From JACVRN01 sp036403815 (lineage in GTDB: Bacteria > Acidobacteriota > Blastocatellia > Pyrinomonadales > Pyrinomonadaceae): 64,000 bases of DNA. Position numbers and translations under genes: made by a program. The stretch spans positions 62,001-126,000 of the forward strand of contig DASWQH010000023.1 in the NCBI GenBank assembly GCA_036403815.1, written 5' to 3'. Of the stretch, positions 24,293-33,568 are shown piece by piece (the stretch's first letter is position 1; every line of letters starts with the position of its first letter). Below the pieces are notes generated by a model, which made no database searches, was not told the DNA's origin, and saw nothing but the letters and a program-made list of their open reading frames with translations.

Positions 24293-26334
24293 GACAAAAC
24301 GGCTCGTGCGTGCTTGATGACGTTCTCGACGTTGAACCCAAGATTGCGTAGGGCTACATCGCCGGGCGCAGATGCGCCAAAGCGGTCAAGGCAGACCACA
24401 TCGCCCTGCGACCCTACATAGCGATCCCAGCCCTGGCGCACGCCAGCTTCTACGGCAAGGCGTGCTTGCGTTGAAGGCGGCAGGACTTTGCGTTTGTACT
24501 CTTCATCCTGTTCTTCAAAAAGCTCCATGCAGGGCATGGAGACGACCCGTGTAGGCACGCCGTCCGTCTGTAATGCTTCGCGTGCCTCCAGGCAAAGCGA
24601 AACTTCCGAGCCGGTGCCGATAAGTATAAGGCTTGGGAATGGACTCTCGTCGTTCGCGCCTGTGGCTTCGGCGAGGATATAAGCGCCGCGTCGTGCGCCG
24701 TCGGCTGAAGCATACGTGCCGTTGCGTTCAAGGACTGGAAGCTTCTGGCGTGTGAGCGCGAGCGCGGTCGGATGGTTGCGGCGCAGGATTGCCGTGCGCC
24801 AGGCTTCGCGCGTCTCGTGTGCGTCCGCAGGGCGAATGACGTATAGATGCGGGATAGCACGCAGCGCCGCCAGATGCTCGACGGGTTGATGCGTGGGGCC
24901 GTCTTCGCCCAAGCCTATGGAATCGTGTGTGAAGACGTAGACGACCTGTACTTCGGAGAGCGCGGCGAGACGAATCGCCGGGCGCATGTAATCCGAGAAG
25001 GTCAAAAATGTGCCGCCGAAGGGAATCAACCCGCCGTTGAGGCTGATGCCCGTCATGGTTGAACCCATCGCGTGCTCGCGCACGCCGAAGTGTATGATGC
25101 GCCCTTCGTATGAGCCTGCCTGAAACGAGCCGCCGTCTTTGATGTCCGTGTTGGTAGAGGGGCCTAAGTCGGCAGAGCCGCCGAAGAGCATGGGCATGTG
25201 CGGGGCGAGCGCATTGATGACTTCGCCCGACGCTTGGCGCGTCGCCATAGGCTTCGCATTCTCGAAGAGGGGCAGATGCTCTTCCCATCCTTCCGGCAGA
25301 TCGCCGCTCATCGTGACATGAAACGCCTGCGCCAGCTCCGCATGCTTCTCTTCATACTTCTTAACAAGCTCGTTCCACTCCTGCTCATGCTCTGCGCCGC
25401 GCTCCGTTGCTTCTCTGAAATGCGAGAGCGCCTCTTCCGGTACATAAAATTCTTTGTCTTCAGGCCAGCCCAGATGCCGCTTGGTCTCGCGCACAGCCTC
25501 AAACCCAGGTGCATCCGAGTGCGCTTTCCTTGTTCCGGCGGTCGGCATCCCGTAGCCGATTATCGTCTTGACGGAGATGAGCGAGGGACGGTCTGCGACC
25601 GATTGCGCGTCCCGTATGGCCTGCTCAATCGCGTCCAGGTCATTGCCGTCTTCGACCGTAGTGGTGTGCCAGCCGTAGGCTTCAAAACGCTTTGGAACAT
25701 TTTCGGAGAAGGCCAGGTCTGTGAAGCCTTCGATGGTGACGCGATTGTCGTCGTAGAGATAGATGAGCTTTCCAAGTTTTAGATGACCCGCAAGCGAGGC
25801 AGCCTCGCTAGATACGCCCTCCATCAAGTCGCCGTCCGAGACGATGGCGTAAACGTGATGATCTATGACGGGAAATTCCGGCTGGTTGAATTTCGCAGCC
25901 AAATGCGCCGCGCCCATTGCCATGCCGACGCCGTTGGCGAATCCCTGTCCCAGAGGGCCTGTCGTAATCTCCACGCCCGGCGTCAAAACATTTTCGGGAT
26001 GACCCGGCGTCTTTGAACCCCACTGGCGAAAATTCTTTAGCTCTTCCAGCGGCAAATCATAGCCCGTCAGATACAGCAGCGCGTAGAGAAGCATAGAGCC
26101 GTGGCCTGCGGAAAGAAGAAAGCGGTCGCGGTTAGCCCATTTTGGATTCTGCGGGTTGTGTCTGAGAAAGCGCGTCCACAAAACATAAGCCATCGGCGCT
26201 GCACCGAGCGGCAAACCCGGATGACCCGACTCGGCCTTCTGCACGGCGTCTATCGCCAGCGCACGAATCGTGTTGATGCAAAGCTGATCCAGTTCAGGAC
26301 TGCTGTTGATTTCCTTTTGTGTTGACGCACTCAT
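24283..26334 (-). CDS. tkt: Transketolase
   Basis: Full length for the family (683 residues). The pyrophosphate-binding region is LGQGFANGVGMAMGA and SDGDLMEGVSSEAASLAGHL ... DDN. The pyrimidine domain has GVREHAMGS, FLTFSDYMRPAIRLAAL and THDSIGLGEDGPTHQPVEHL, the transketolase signature. It uses thiamine diphosphate to move two-carbon units between sugar phosphates. It sits 45 bp downstream of an FGGY kinase gene and upstream of rpiB, a coherent sugar-phosphate operon. The last codons SRG and the TAG stop come from hairpin E2. Confidence 0.96.
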   Translation of the reverse strand: MSASTQKEINSSPELDQLCINTIRALAIDAVQKAESGHPGLPLGAAPMAYVLWTRFLRHNPQNPKWANRDRFLLSAGHGSMLLYALLYLTGYDLPLEELKNFRQWGSKTPGHPENVLTPGVEITTGPLGQGFANGVGMAMGAAHLAAKFNQPEFPVIDHHVYAIVSDGDLMEGVSSEAASLAGHLKLGKLIYLYDDNRVTIEGFTDLAFSENVPKRFEAYGWHTTTVEDGNDLDAIEQAIRDAQSVADRPSLISVKTIIGYGMPTAGTRKAHSDAPGFEAVRETKRHLGWPEDKEFYVPEEALSHFREATERGAEHEQEWNELVKKYEEKHAELAQAFHVTMSGDLPEGWEEHLPLFENAKPMATRQASGEVINALAPHMPMLFGGSADLGPSTNTDIKDGGSFQAGSYEGRIIHFGVREHAMGSTMTGISLNGGLIPFGGTFLTFSDYMRPAIRLAALSEVQVVYVFTHDSIGLGEDGPTHQPVEHLAALRAIPHLYVIRPADAHETREAWRTAILRRNHPTALALTRQKLPVLERNGTYASADGARRGAYILAEATGANDESPFPSLILIGTGSEVSLCLEAREALQTDGVPTRVVSMPCMELFEEQDEEYKRKVLPPSTQARLAVEAGVRQGWDRYVGSQGDVVCLDRFGASAPGDVALRNLGFNVENVIKHARAVLSRG

Positions 26335-26379
26335 GTTTTTAAGTTTTCCTCGATTCTCTTTATGGTTTCGCTAGCGGGA

Positions 26380-27951
26380 TTATTCTTCGCTCCGTTTGTG
26401 TGCCGCTTCGTTAATAAGGCGCGCCGTCTCTTCGTCTGCGACGAGGCGCTCGTAAAGCTGCTCGTGACGCTGCCGCGCTTTGCTGTAACGCGCGTGGCGC
26501 ATCATATCAGGCTCTATGATTGGCTCAAGGCGCGCGCACTCTTCACCGATGCTTTTTATCTTGCCACTTGCCTCCAACGCAAGCAAAACCGCGCCGCGAC
26601 TCGAAGTTTCTTCTGCGCCGGAAAGATTGAGCGGGCAACCGAGCACGTCCGCGATGATTTGCGCCCAGACGTTTGAAGCATTAAGCGCGCCCCCGGATGC
26701 GGTGATGCGCGCCGTCGGCGCAACCAACGAGAGCGCTTCCGCGATGAAGGCAAAGCGATACGCGACCGCTTCCATAGCGGCGCGCAGGATTTCAATTGGA
26801 CGCGTGTGCATGGAAAGCCCCAGCATTGCGCCCCGCGCGCGCCCGTGCCAGCCAGTGCTTCTTTCGCCCGCCCAGAAGGGCAGGAGGGTAAGTCCATGCG
26901 AATCAGGCTTAAGCTCTGAGAGCGCTTCTTCCGTCTCTTTCACATTCGCGCTCAAGCGAAGCGCCTCGTTCATCCATGCCCACAACCCGCCTCCGTCCGA
27001 GAGAGCACCGCCCACCACCACGCGCCTGCGGTCTGCACGATAGCACCACAACCCCTGCGGCAACCGGGCGGGCGGCGCTCCCTCAAAAAGCACGCGCATC
27101 GCGCCAGATGTTCCTATCATGAGCGCAACACGCTCCCTTGAAGTGCAGCCCGCGCCGATGCTGTTGGCCGCTCCGTCGCCTATGGCCGGAAACCATCGCG
27201 CCTTGCTCAATTGAGGCCAGCGCCGCGCGTAATCATTCGACAATAAATTAAAAGTCCCATCCGTCTCGACAATCGTGGGCAACTGCGCGTGGGCGATTTC
27301 CAACTCCCTGCACAATTCTTCATCCCAAGCGCACGTGTGCAAGTTAAAGAGTCCCGTGCCCGATGCCAGAGAGACGCTCGATTGCGCTTGACCGAAGAAC
27401 CTCAGCGCCAGGAATTCGCCGAAGGATAGCCAGCGCTGGACACGATTGTAGATGTCCGTCTGTGTGCGTCTCAGCCAGAGCAGCTTGGCAGGCCAGTAGG
27501 AGGGATGAAACGGAGCGCCTGTGCGTGCATGAATTGAGCGCTCGTCGAAGCGGCGTCGCAGTTCGTCGGCCTCAAGCGTGGCGCGAGTGTCAGCCCAGCC
27601 GAAGACAGGAGTAATGGCGCGGCCTTCAATATCAACGCCGACAAGGCTATGCCAGAAACAAGAGACCGCTACGGTCTCTATTCTATGAGCTTGATGACCT
27701 GCCAGTGCGAGCGCCGCATCTACTGTGCGCGCAACCTGCTCTACGGCTTCCACTGCATCAAGTTCCGCGCCGCCCTCAAGCGTCATAGAGCTGTTTATTG
27801 CGGTGCGCGCCTGCGTCCCCCTAATCTCACGCCCCGTTTCATCATAAGCGGCAGCACGCACGCTGGTTGTTCCAACATCAATAGCTAGAACCAGAGGCGC
27901 ACGCGCAATACCATGATTCTGATTTTCAGCAACCGGCACAGACACCATCAT
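26380..27951 (-). CDS. FGGY-family carbohydrate kinase (gluconokinase/xylulokinase-like)
   Basis: The phosphate-1 motif is LVLAIDVGTTSVRAAAYD, with a second FGGY-type segment GDGAANSIGAG and MIGTSGAMRVLFEG, then TASGGALNASNVWAQIIADVLG with the adenosine-binding glycines. It phosphorylates a sugar or sugar acid. With transketolase and RpiB directly downstream, gluconate or a pentulose is the likely substrate, which is inference. ATG codons at 27951 and 27948 give MMVSVPVAENQ. The longer reading to 28020 would add a hydrophobic leader partly encoded by hairpin H1 and is unlikely for a cytoplasmic kinase. No clear ribosome binding site is seen. Confidence 0.87.
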   Translation of the reverse strand: MMVSVPVAENQNHGIARAPLVLAIDVGTTSVRAAAYDETGREIRGTQARTAINSSMTLEGGAELDAVEAVEQVARTVDAALALAGHQAHRIETVAVSCFWHSLVGVDIEGRAITPVFGWADTRATLEADELRRRFDERSIHARTGAPFHPSYWPAKLLWLRRTQTDIYNRVQRWLSFGEFLALRFFGQAQSSVSLASGTGLFNLHTCAWDEELCRELEIAHAQLPTIVETDGTFNLLSNDYARRWPQLSKARWFPAIGDGAANSIGAGCTSRERVALMIGTSGAMRVLFEGAPPARLPQGLWCYRADRRRVVVGGALSDGGGLWAWMNEALRLSANVKETEEALSELKPDSHGLTLLPFWAGERSTGWHGRARGAMLGLSMHTRPIEILRAAMEAVAYRFAFIAEALSLVAPTARITASGGALNASNVWAQIIADVLGCPLNLSGAEETSSRGAVLLALEASGKIKSIGEECARLEPIIEPDMMRHARYSKARQRHEQLYERLVADEETARLINEAAHKRSEE

Positions 27952-28013
27952 AAAAAGGAAGAGTGTAAAAGGGAAGATGGCTAAGGATATGTATGCCGCA
28001 ATGTAGAAAGAAG

Positions 28014-28100
28014 TAGCCACGAATCCACACGAAGCAGCACGAAAAATAGAAGATGCACGTTCCGCGAATCTTATTCGTGGCGTTTCGTGTGGATTCGCGG
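28014..28100. repeat. Hairpin repeat family H, copy H1
   Basis: CCACGAATCCACACGAAGC (28016) pairs with GTTTCGTGTGGATTCGCGG (28082-28100); a shorter inner stem CGCGAAT/ATTCGTGG is also possible. It lies upstream of the FGGY kinase, next to a separate perfect terminator hairpin (28128-28179). Confidence 0.75.
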
Positions 28101-28127
28101 TTACTGCTTCGTTGTGGGGAGATTACA

Positions 28128-28179
28128 AAAGAAGGCAGAGAGGATTGAAGTGGCTAACAAAATCCTCTCTGCCTTCTTT
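28128..28179 (-). terminator. Perfect 19-bp hairpin terminator downstream of the small basic protein gene
   Basis: AAAGAAGGCAGAGAGGATT (28128-28146) and AATCCTCTCTGCCTTCTTT (28161-28179) are exact complements with a 14-base loop. On the minus strand the second arm is followed by TTTTG, so it should stop transcripts of the 28203-28571 gene before the kinase operon. Confidence 0.8.
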
Positions 28180-28202
28180 GATAACAATCCGGATCGTTTT
28201 CG

Positions 28203-28571
28203 TTATGGCGTGAAGACGCGCTTGGCTGTGCGGGCTACGCCTTTGCCTGTGTACTTGCCGAAGGTGCCCATGCCTTTGCCCAGTTCTTTACCGGCGCGCA
28301 CGGGGCGACCCTTGGCTATGTTCTGACCGAAGCGCTTGCCGCCGCGTCCCGCTCCGCGACCGGCGCGAGCGAATGCGCTCTTGATACCACGGCTACGCCT
28401 TCGCTCAGGGCGTATGCGCCTGCGGCGCTGGCCGTCATTCGGCACAGTAAGGACGCGCCGCTCATCCTGCCCGTCCTGCAAAGCGCGAGCACTTACCAGC
28501 GGATTGTAAGCCGTACAGGCGAAAGGCATCACGAGCAACAAGGCCAACAGAAGAAGAAAAATCTTACGCAT
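28203..28571 (-). CDS. Small exported, strongly basic Gly/Arg/Lys-rich protein
   Basis: From the ATG at 28571 the 122-residue product begins MRKIFLLLLALLLVMPFACT, a signal peptide; the Cys near residue 20 could be a lipobox but the fit is poor. The rest is rich in Arg, Gly and Lys (RRRRIRPERRRSRG, GRGAGRGGKRFG, KGVARTAKRVF), with repeated GKG/GRG motifs. GGGGGGA lies 5 bases upstream of the ATG. A longer reading to 28751 has no support. I know no family; a cell-surface or nucleic-acid or polyanion-binding role is only a guess from charge. Confidence 0.65.
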   Translation of the reverse strand: MRKIFLLLLALLLVMPFACTAYNPLVSARALQDGQDERRVLTVPNDGQRRRRIRPERRRSRGIKSAFARAGRGAGRGGKRFGQNIAKGRPVRAGKELGKGMGTFGKYTGKGVARTAKRVFTP

Positions 28572-28833
28572 TAAAATCCCCCCAACAATTTTCGACATTC
28601 TCGCTTTGCACACAGCATTACACACAGCGCGTCTCCAGTCCATTGTCATATTCTGATATTTGTGTGGCAATTCGGTTGGCCGAAATGGTAATCTTTTAGT
28701 GGCGGGCGCTTTCAGAGAGTGTCCGCACGGCTCGTCCTCTTTTGCTTCCACGCAAAGAAACTCTTGCCGGTCTCAACACACATTAAGTCTAAGGCAAGGC
28801 TCTACTGAATCTGCCGAAATCCTGCCGACTGAA

Positions 28834-28868
28834 ATTCAAATTCCAAATTCCGAATCTCAGATTTGAAT
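28834..28868 (+). promoter_or_regulatory. Inverted repeat in the leader of the zinc-ribbon gene
   Basis: ATTCAAAT (28834-28841) and ATTTGAAT (28861-28868) are complementary, separated by AT-rich CCAAATTCC words, and end 2 bases before the AGAGG ribosome binding site. It could be an operator, a leader hairpin or a remnant of a word-type repeat. The rest of the 28572-28881 gap shows no gene. Confidence 0.35.
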
Positions 28869-28881
28869 CAAGAGGTTGAAT

Positions 28882-29619
28882 ATGCAAGCTGAAACGCTTA
28901 ATTGTCCGATGTGCGGCGCTGCTGCTGCAACGGATGCGACGCACTGCCGCTATTGCGGCTCGCGTCTGGCTACGGTTTCGTGTCCGCAATGCTTCGGGAT
29001 GATATTCAAGGGAAGCCGTCACTGCCCGCGTTGCGGGGCGAGCGTCTCAGGCGCGAAGGTAGATGAGAAGGAAGAGGTGGCACGCAACTGCCCGCGCTGC
29101 CGTATCCAGATGGAAAAAATCATTCTGGGCACGACCATTTTGCGCGAGTGCAAAGCCTGCGACGGCCTCTGGGTGGACGTTGTCTCGTTTGAGCAAATCT
29201 GCGCGGGGCGCGAACAACAATCCGCCGTCCTTGGCTCAGCCCATTTCGCGCCGGGGCGAAATCCCGTCAGCACTAAAGACAAAGTGAGGTATGTGCCGTG
29301 TCCTGAGTGCGGCCAGTTGATGAATCGCGTCAACTTTGCGCGCTGCTCAGGCGTAGTCGTAGATGTTTGCAAGGGACACGGAACGTGGTTTGACCGTGAC
29401 GAACTGGCGTTGATAGTCGAGTTCATACGCGCCGGAGGATTAGATCAGGCGCGTGCGCGCGAAAAAGCGCAGCTTGAAGAGGCACGCCGCCGACTGCAAA
29501 CAGAACAACTCGTTGCCAGCGGCGCAAGAAGTAATCCCCTTATGATGGATGATGACGAAAGACACTTCGGCCTGGCCTCCGCAGCCCAGGAGCTTCTCAA
29601 GCTTCTGAGAAGTGTTTGA
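28882..29619 (+). CDS. Multi-zinc-ribbon protein with TFIIB-type (zf-TFIIB) domains
   Basis: The 245 residues contain five Cys pairs grouped in ribbons: CPMCGAAAATDATHCRYCG and CPQCF with CPRCG near the N-terminus, then CPRCRIQMEKIIL ... ECKACDGLWVD and VPCPECGQLMNRVNFA ... VCKGHGTWFDRDELALIVEF. The last two are the paired zf-TFIIB (PF13453) modules with their typical G-x-W-x-D. The function of this family is unknown, perhaps a metal-dependent scaffold. A helical C-terminus (REKAQLEEARRRLQTE) follows. AGAGG 6 bases before the ATG at 28882 supports the start. It converges on the hybrid kinase gene. Confidence 0.85.
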   Translation: MQAETLNCPMCGAAAATDATHCRYCGSRLATVSCPQCFGMIFKGSRHCPRCGASVSGAKVDEKEEVARNCPRCRIQMEKIILGTTILRECKACDGLWVDVVSFEQICAGREQQSAVLGSAHFAPGRNPVSTKDKVRYVPCPECGQLMNRVNFARCSGVVVDVCKGHGTWFDRDELALIVEFIRAGGLDQARAREKAQLEEARRRLQTEQLVASGARSNPLMMDDDERHFGLASAAQELLKLLRSV

Positions 29620-29686
29620 CCAGTATCCACTGCCTGTAAAAGAAAGAATTGACACACGGCAAACGTTCCGCCAGCACCCATTACAT

Positions 29687-31465
29687 TCATCGGTCTGACA
29701 TACGCCTTTTTTTGCAGAGCGTGGCAGCAGCATTAAGGAGTTCGGATGGCTCGAAGGGTTTGGGGATGTGCATCTGGAAGCCTTCACGAAGGGCGTGCGC
29801 TGCATCTTCGCTGCGCGCGTAGGCGGTCAGAGCGATTACAGGCAGTTGTCCTCCGCGTTCGGGTGGAAGCTCGCGCAAGGCTCTGACCAGATCGTAACCG
29901 TCGCGTCCAGGCATACCTATGTCGCTGATGATAAGGTCTGGGCGGAAACGCTCAAGCTCGCGCAAAGCTTCGTCTGTGGACGAGACGGCAGAGACTTCCG
30001 CGCGGCTTCTTTCCAGCACGAACTGTAGAAACTCAAGCGCATCCGGCTCGTCATCTACTATGAGCACGCGCAAGCCTTCGAGGCTCGGCAAGCTTTCAGT
30101 CTCTTTATGCTCGGCGCGAACAATCTCTGCGCTCAGTTCTTTGATATTGTCCGATGCGTGAGCGAGCAGCGGCAGCCTGACCGTGAAGGTCGAGCCTTGA
30201 TTCTTACCGCCGCTCGCAGCCCTGACCGTCCCGCCGTGTAGCTCAACCAGATGGCGCACGATTGCCAATCCCAACCCCAAGCCTCCATGCGGGCGCGTGG
30301 TCGAGCCGTCCGCCTGCCGGAAGCGGTCGAAGACGTAAGGAAGAAAATCCTGCTTGATGCCTTCGCCGGAATCCGTGATTTCAATCTGCGCGTGCGAATC
30401 CGCCTGAGCGAGCCGTAGATGGATGCGCCCGCCCGAAGGGGTGAACTTAACTGCGTTGGAGAGCAGATTCCAGACCACCTGCTGCAAGCGTTCCGGGTCG
30501 CCTGATACAAGACCGGCCTCGCTCTCGCGCATGAACTCCAAAGCAATCTCTTTGGCGGAAGCGGCAGGCCGCACGGATTCGATGGCCGCTTCAACTACAC
30601 GCTCAAGCGTGATGGGGTGAAGCTCAAGCCTTGTCTTGCCCGTGATGATGCGCGAGACATCCAGAATTTCTTCTATGAGCTGTTTCTGCGCTATGGCGTT
30701 GCGCTCGATGATGTCCAGAGCGTGACGAGCGGTCTTTTCGTCCAACTCGCGCTCGCGCAGGAGTCTTGTCCATCCGAGCACAGCCGTCAGAGGCGTCCTC
30801 AGCTCATGCGAGAGCGTGGCGAGGAATTCATCCTTGATGCGATTGCTATCTTCCGCAGCGGCGCGAGCGAGGCGTTCATGCTCGAAGAGCCGCACGTTCT
30901 CTATGGCGACAGCCGCCAGGTTGGCTGCCATACGCATGGCCGTCACGTGCTCCTCTTTGTAGGCCGCACGCTCGTAAGACTGCACCTCGATTGTGCCGAC
31001 GATGCGACCCATGACGGACATAGGCGCGGCCATAGAGGAGAGCGGCAATATCTCGTCATTATTCCCTATGGCGACGGTCGGCACGCCGTGCCTTACTTTC
31101 GAGTAATCATCGGTGATGATTATCTGGCCTGTGCGAACGGCGCGGCTGTTCGGCCCTTCGGTCGTGATGGGCATTGGCGGCAACTGCGAGACATCGAACT
31201 CTTCGCCGTCGCCCCATGCATAGCAGGCCGTGCGCACTTCGCGCGCCGCATCATAAAGCGAGATGAAGATGCCTATGCAGGGAACGGATGAGAAGGCGAA
31301 CTCGCGCAGCGCGCGAAAGATGGAGAGGAGATCGCGCGACTCGCCGAAGGATTCGGCCAAGTGCGTCAGACGCCCAAGCAGATGCTCGTACTCTTCTCTG
31401 GCACGCTGCTCAAGCTCCGCTACGAGTTGTTCTCTATCCTTATTCTTGTCCGAGATGGAACTCAC
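29687..31465 (-). CDS. Cytoplasmic GAF-domain hybrid histidine kinase with C-terminal receiver
   Basis: The domain order is a short coiled N-terminus, a GAF domain (about 40-195), HisKA with LSHELRTPL (His about 220), HATPase_c with N-box VVWNLLSNAVKF, DSGEGI and GLGLAIV, and a receiver domain from about 465 with VDDEPDA and phospho-Asp near 516 (SDIGMPG). No transmembrane helix is seen, so the GAF domain senses an intracellular ligand or state. The C-terminal receiver without output suggests intramolecular phosphotransfer or a relay to a separate regulator; the orphan receiver at 56651-57103 is one candidate, unproven. Confidence 0.92.
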   Translation of the reverse strand: MSSISDKNKDREQLVAELEQRAREEYEHLLGRLTHLAESFGESRDLLSIFRALREFAFSSVPCIGIFISLYDAAREVRTACYAWGDGEEFDVSQLPPMPITTEGPNSRAVRTGQIIITDDYSKVRHGVPTVAIGNNDEILPLSSMAAPMSVMGRIVGTIEVQSYERAAYKEEHVTAMRMAANLAAVAIENVRLFEHERLARAAAEDSNRIKDEFLATLSHELRTPLTAVLGWTRLLRERELDEKTARHALDIIERNAIAQKQLIEEILDVSRIITGKTRLELHPITLERVVEAAIESVRPAASAKEIALEFMRESEAGLVSGDPERLQQVVWNLLSNAVKFTPSGGRIHLRLAQADSHAQIEITDSGEGIKQDFLPYVFDRFRQADGSTTRPHGGLGLGLAIVRHLVELHGGTVRAASGGKNQGSTFTVRLPLLAHASDNIKELSAEIVRAEHKETESLPSLEGLRVLIVDDEPDALEFLQFVLERSRAEVSAVSSTDEALRELERFRPDLIISDIGMPGRDGYDLVRALRELPPERGGQLPVIALTAYARSEDAAHALREGFQMHIPKPFEPSELLNAAATLCKKRRMSDR

Positions 31466-31631
31466 AGTTTCTTTCCCTTAATCGAAATCCCTCGTGTCTT
31501 GAAGAAGGTGAAAGCAGCGTCCTGTTTTTCGTGTGGAATATCGGGGCAGAAGCATTCTAAACCAGCAAGGCAAGCAGGCGCTAGTTTCCAGCGCGAGTTC
31601 AACGTAAGACAGAGATAGCTTCTACAGAGCT

Positions 31632-31755
31632 AAGAAGCCGATTGAAAAGTCCCGTAGGGACTTGATGATAATAGCCCAGCGCTTCAGTGCTGGGCTATTA
31701 TCATCAAGTCCCTACGGGACTCAAGAGGAAGCTGCTTTTTCAAACAGCTTCTTGT
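31632..31755. repeat. Family B nested palindromic element, copy B4
   Basis: The core 31648-31721 is a perfect hairpin: two 33-base arms, beginning AGTCCCGTAGGGACTTGATG, with an 8-base loop. Ends: left AAGAAGCCGATTGAAAAGTC, right read inward AAGAAGCTGTTTGAAAAAGC. The right flank matches the left flank of B3, so B4 is in the opposite orientation. It makes up the centre of the 31466-31774 gap. On either strand it may block transcription. Confidence 0.88.
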
Positions 31756-31774
31756 AGCGCGGGCATATTCTTCT

Positions 31775-33286
31775 CTACTCTGTGCTGATGCCCAGCTTGT
31801 CTGCGCTCTTGTAGAGCGCGAGGCCGAGGATGCAGGCGATGACAAGGCTCGTGTAGAAGGTTATGGTGCCTTCTACAAAGCGCGCCGGTAAGTTCCCTAT
31901 AAACGGCATATCGAAAGGCGCGAGCACAGCGTAAGCTATAGCGCTCAGGATAGAGCCGACAACCTGAACAGAGAGATACATCCCGAAGGCTTTGAAGTAA
32001 GTCATCCCCATGCGACGAATTGTGTCCAAGCCCACTAAGGGGTTGACGACCGACCAGAAGTCTTCTGTGTACCCGGCGATGCTGAGCGCCATCGGATAGT
32101 AGAAGACAGCCCACGCAAGCGCCAGTAGAAGAAAGGGAATGATGAAGACAGGCACGCTGAAGAGCCAGCGCAGGGTGTCCACAGAAGATTGATCGCTGTC
32201 CTTAGACTTTTCGGCCATGCGCGCGACGCTGCTGCCGGGATGCATCTCCTCAATCTTCTTCTTCAATTCTTCTTCGCCCTTCTCGTCTGCTCCGTTAACG
32301 AGTTTTTGCATATCTTCGGGCGTCAGAGTCTTCTCTTCCTGTTTGTACTGAGACTTCATGCGGTCAACGGGCGAAGAGTTCGTGCTGTTGATGATGCCCA
32401 TGATGAGCGCAATCCCCAGCACGATGGCCGGGCCTATGGTGACGATGGTGACGCCTATACCTAGAAGGATAGGCATCACAAAATCGTCCAGCAACGAGAA
32501 GGAGCTGAAGTCCGGCAGGAAGTTTCCGTCCATGCGGCCTGCGACCACCTTGTTAATGACAAGCGAGATGCAGCCGAAGAGAATCGCGTAGGCCAGAAGC
32601 TGTCCCTTGAATCCGCCGAGCAGTAGCAAGCCATAGATGAAGGCTCCGCCCAGAAGACCGAAGATGTTTCTGAATGGAAAGGAGAGCGCCGTCCCGAAAT
32701 CCTCAACACCGAAGCCGGAGTATTGTTGAAGACGGCGCTGGCTCTTTTCTTTAATCTCTTCATACAGCTTGCAAAGCTCGCCGCAGAGCGGGCAGAGCGG
32801 GATTTTGCTGGTGAACTTAGTACACTCCTGGCAGAAAGTATTGGCGCACGAGCGGCAGATATATTTCGGCTGGAGGTCCTGATGAAAATAGCAGACCGCT
32901 CCGTACAAAGCCTGCGATTGAGTGAAAGGGTCGGATGCCGTAGAAGCCCCATGCGGCTCCTGATAGTGCTCATGCTCTTCAGCGAAGCTCTCATCTTCAA
33001 AGCCTGCCTGTTGCGGCTCGGCTGTAAAGCCTGTCTCGACGGGCACGGCTTCGCTCACAGCGACGGCGTTGGAAGGATTGCCAGCCCATGCTGGAGCAGG
33101 CGCGCCCGCGAAAGCTTCGCGAAGCACAGGCGCAAGCCCCGCTTCAATCCAGCGCAAATTTCCTTTACGCACCTTGTCATGTGGAAGAACACGGCCTTCA
33201 GCGACCCATCCTTTGAGACCCTCCAGGTCTGTCTCGAAGATTCCGGCGTCGCATATTACCTGCCAGGTTTCGTTTTTGTCGCTCAT
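31775..33286 (-). CDS. Membrane protein with GYF-like N-terminal domain and B-box-like zinc finger
   Basis: Residues about 5-60 (WQVICDAGIFETDLEGLKGW, VRKGNLRWIEA) resemble the short domains that read protein or segment interactions in front of bacterial membrane proteins. A zinc finger follows near residue 140: CYFHQDLQPKYICRSCANTF with C-x2-C and H-x-C-type spacing, ending CPLCGELC. Then come about six hydrophobic helices in a Yip1/DUF-like arrangement (LLGGAFIYGLLLLGG, ILLGIGVTIVTIGPAIVLGI and others), interrupted by a charged loop of about 70 residues. The function is unknown. The start at 33286 (MSDKNETW) is chosen over one 13 codons up. Confidence 0.7.
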   Translation of the reverse strand: MSDKNETWQVICDAGIFETDLEGLKGWVAEGRVLPHDKVRKGNLRWIEAGLAPVLREAFAGAPAPAWAGNPSNAVAVSEAVPVETGFTAEPQQAGFEDESFAEEHEHYQEPHGASTASDPFTQSQALYGAVCYFHQDLQPKYICRSCANTFCQECTKFTSKIPLCPLCGELCKLYEEIKEKSQRRLQQYSGFGVEDFGTALSFPFRNIFGLLGGAFIYGLLLLGGFKGQLLAYAILFGCISLVINKVVAGRMDGNFLPDFSSFSLLDDFVMPILLGIGVTIVTIGPAIVLGIALIMGIINSTNSSPVDRMKSQYKQEEKTLTPEDMQKLVNGADEKGEEELKKKIEEMHPGSSVARMAEKSKDSDQSSVDTLRWLFSVPVFIIPFLLLALAWAVFYYPMALSIAGYTEDFWSVVNPLVGLDTIRRMGMTYFKAFGMYLSVQVVGSILSAIAYAVLAPFDMPFIGNLPARFVEGTITFYTSLVIACILGLALYKSADKLGISTE

Positions 33287-33568
33287 AAAAGGGGATTCAC
33301 TCCTCACACGGGACGAGGGAGTCATAAGCTTTGATTAAGGTGGAACGGTTCTTTCTCTGATGGAAGAATCCGTGCGGCTTCTCTCTTTTGAAGATGAGGT
33401 ATTACTCGGACTCTGGAAGCTTCATGAATGCGAGTGAAGGGACAAGCTGAACGCCTGCGTCAGGGCTTGAGCCGCAGGCTCAACTATTAGATTACCGAAT
33501 TTTCGTTACGGGACGCAACATTTTTATGGCTGGAGGCTTAAGAATTTAGTAGCAGCAGCGGACAACTA

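Noticed and set aside
30617..31291. 224-codon open frame antisense to the hybrid kinase
   Set aside because: The kinase, GAF and receiver motifs are in the opposite strand; this frame shows no protein-like features.
33467..33483. Palindrome TTGAGCCGCAGGCTCAA as an operator
   Set aside because: It is isolated, not near a start codon, and could be part of a decayed repeat.
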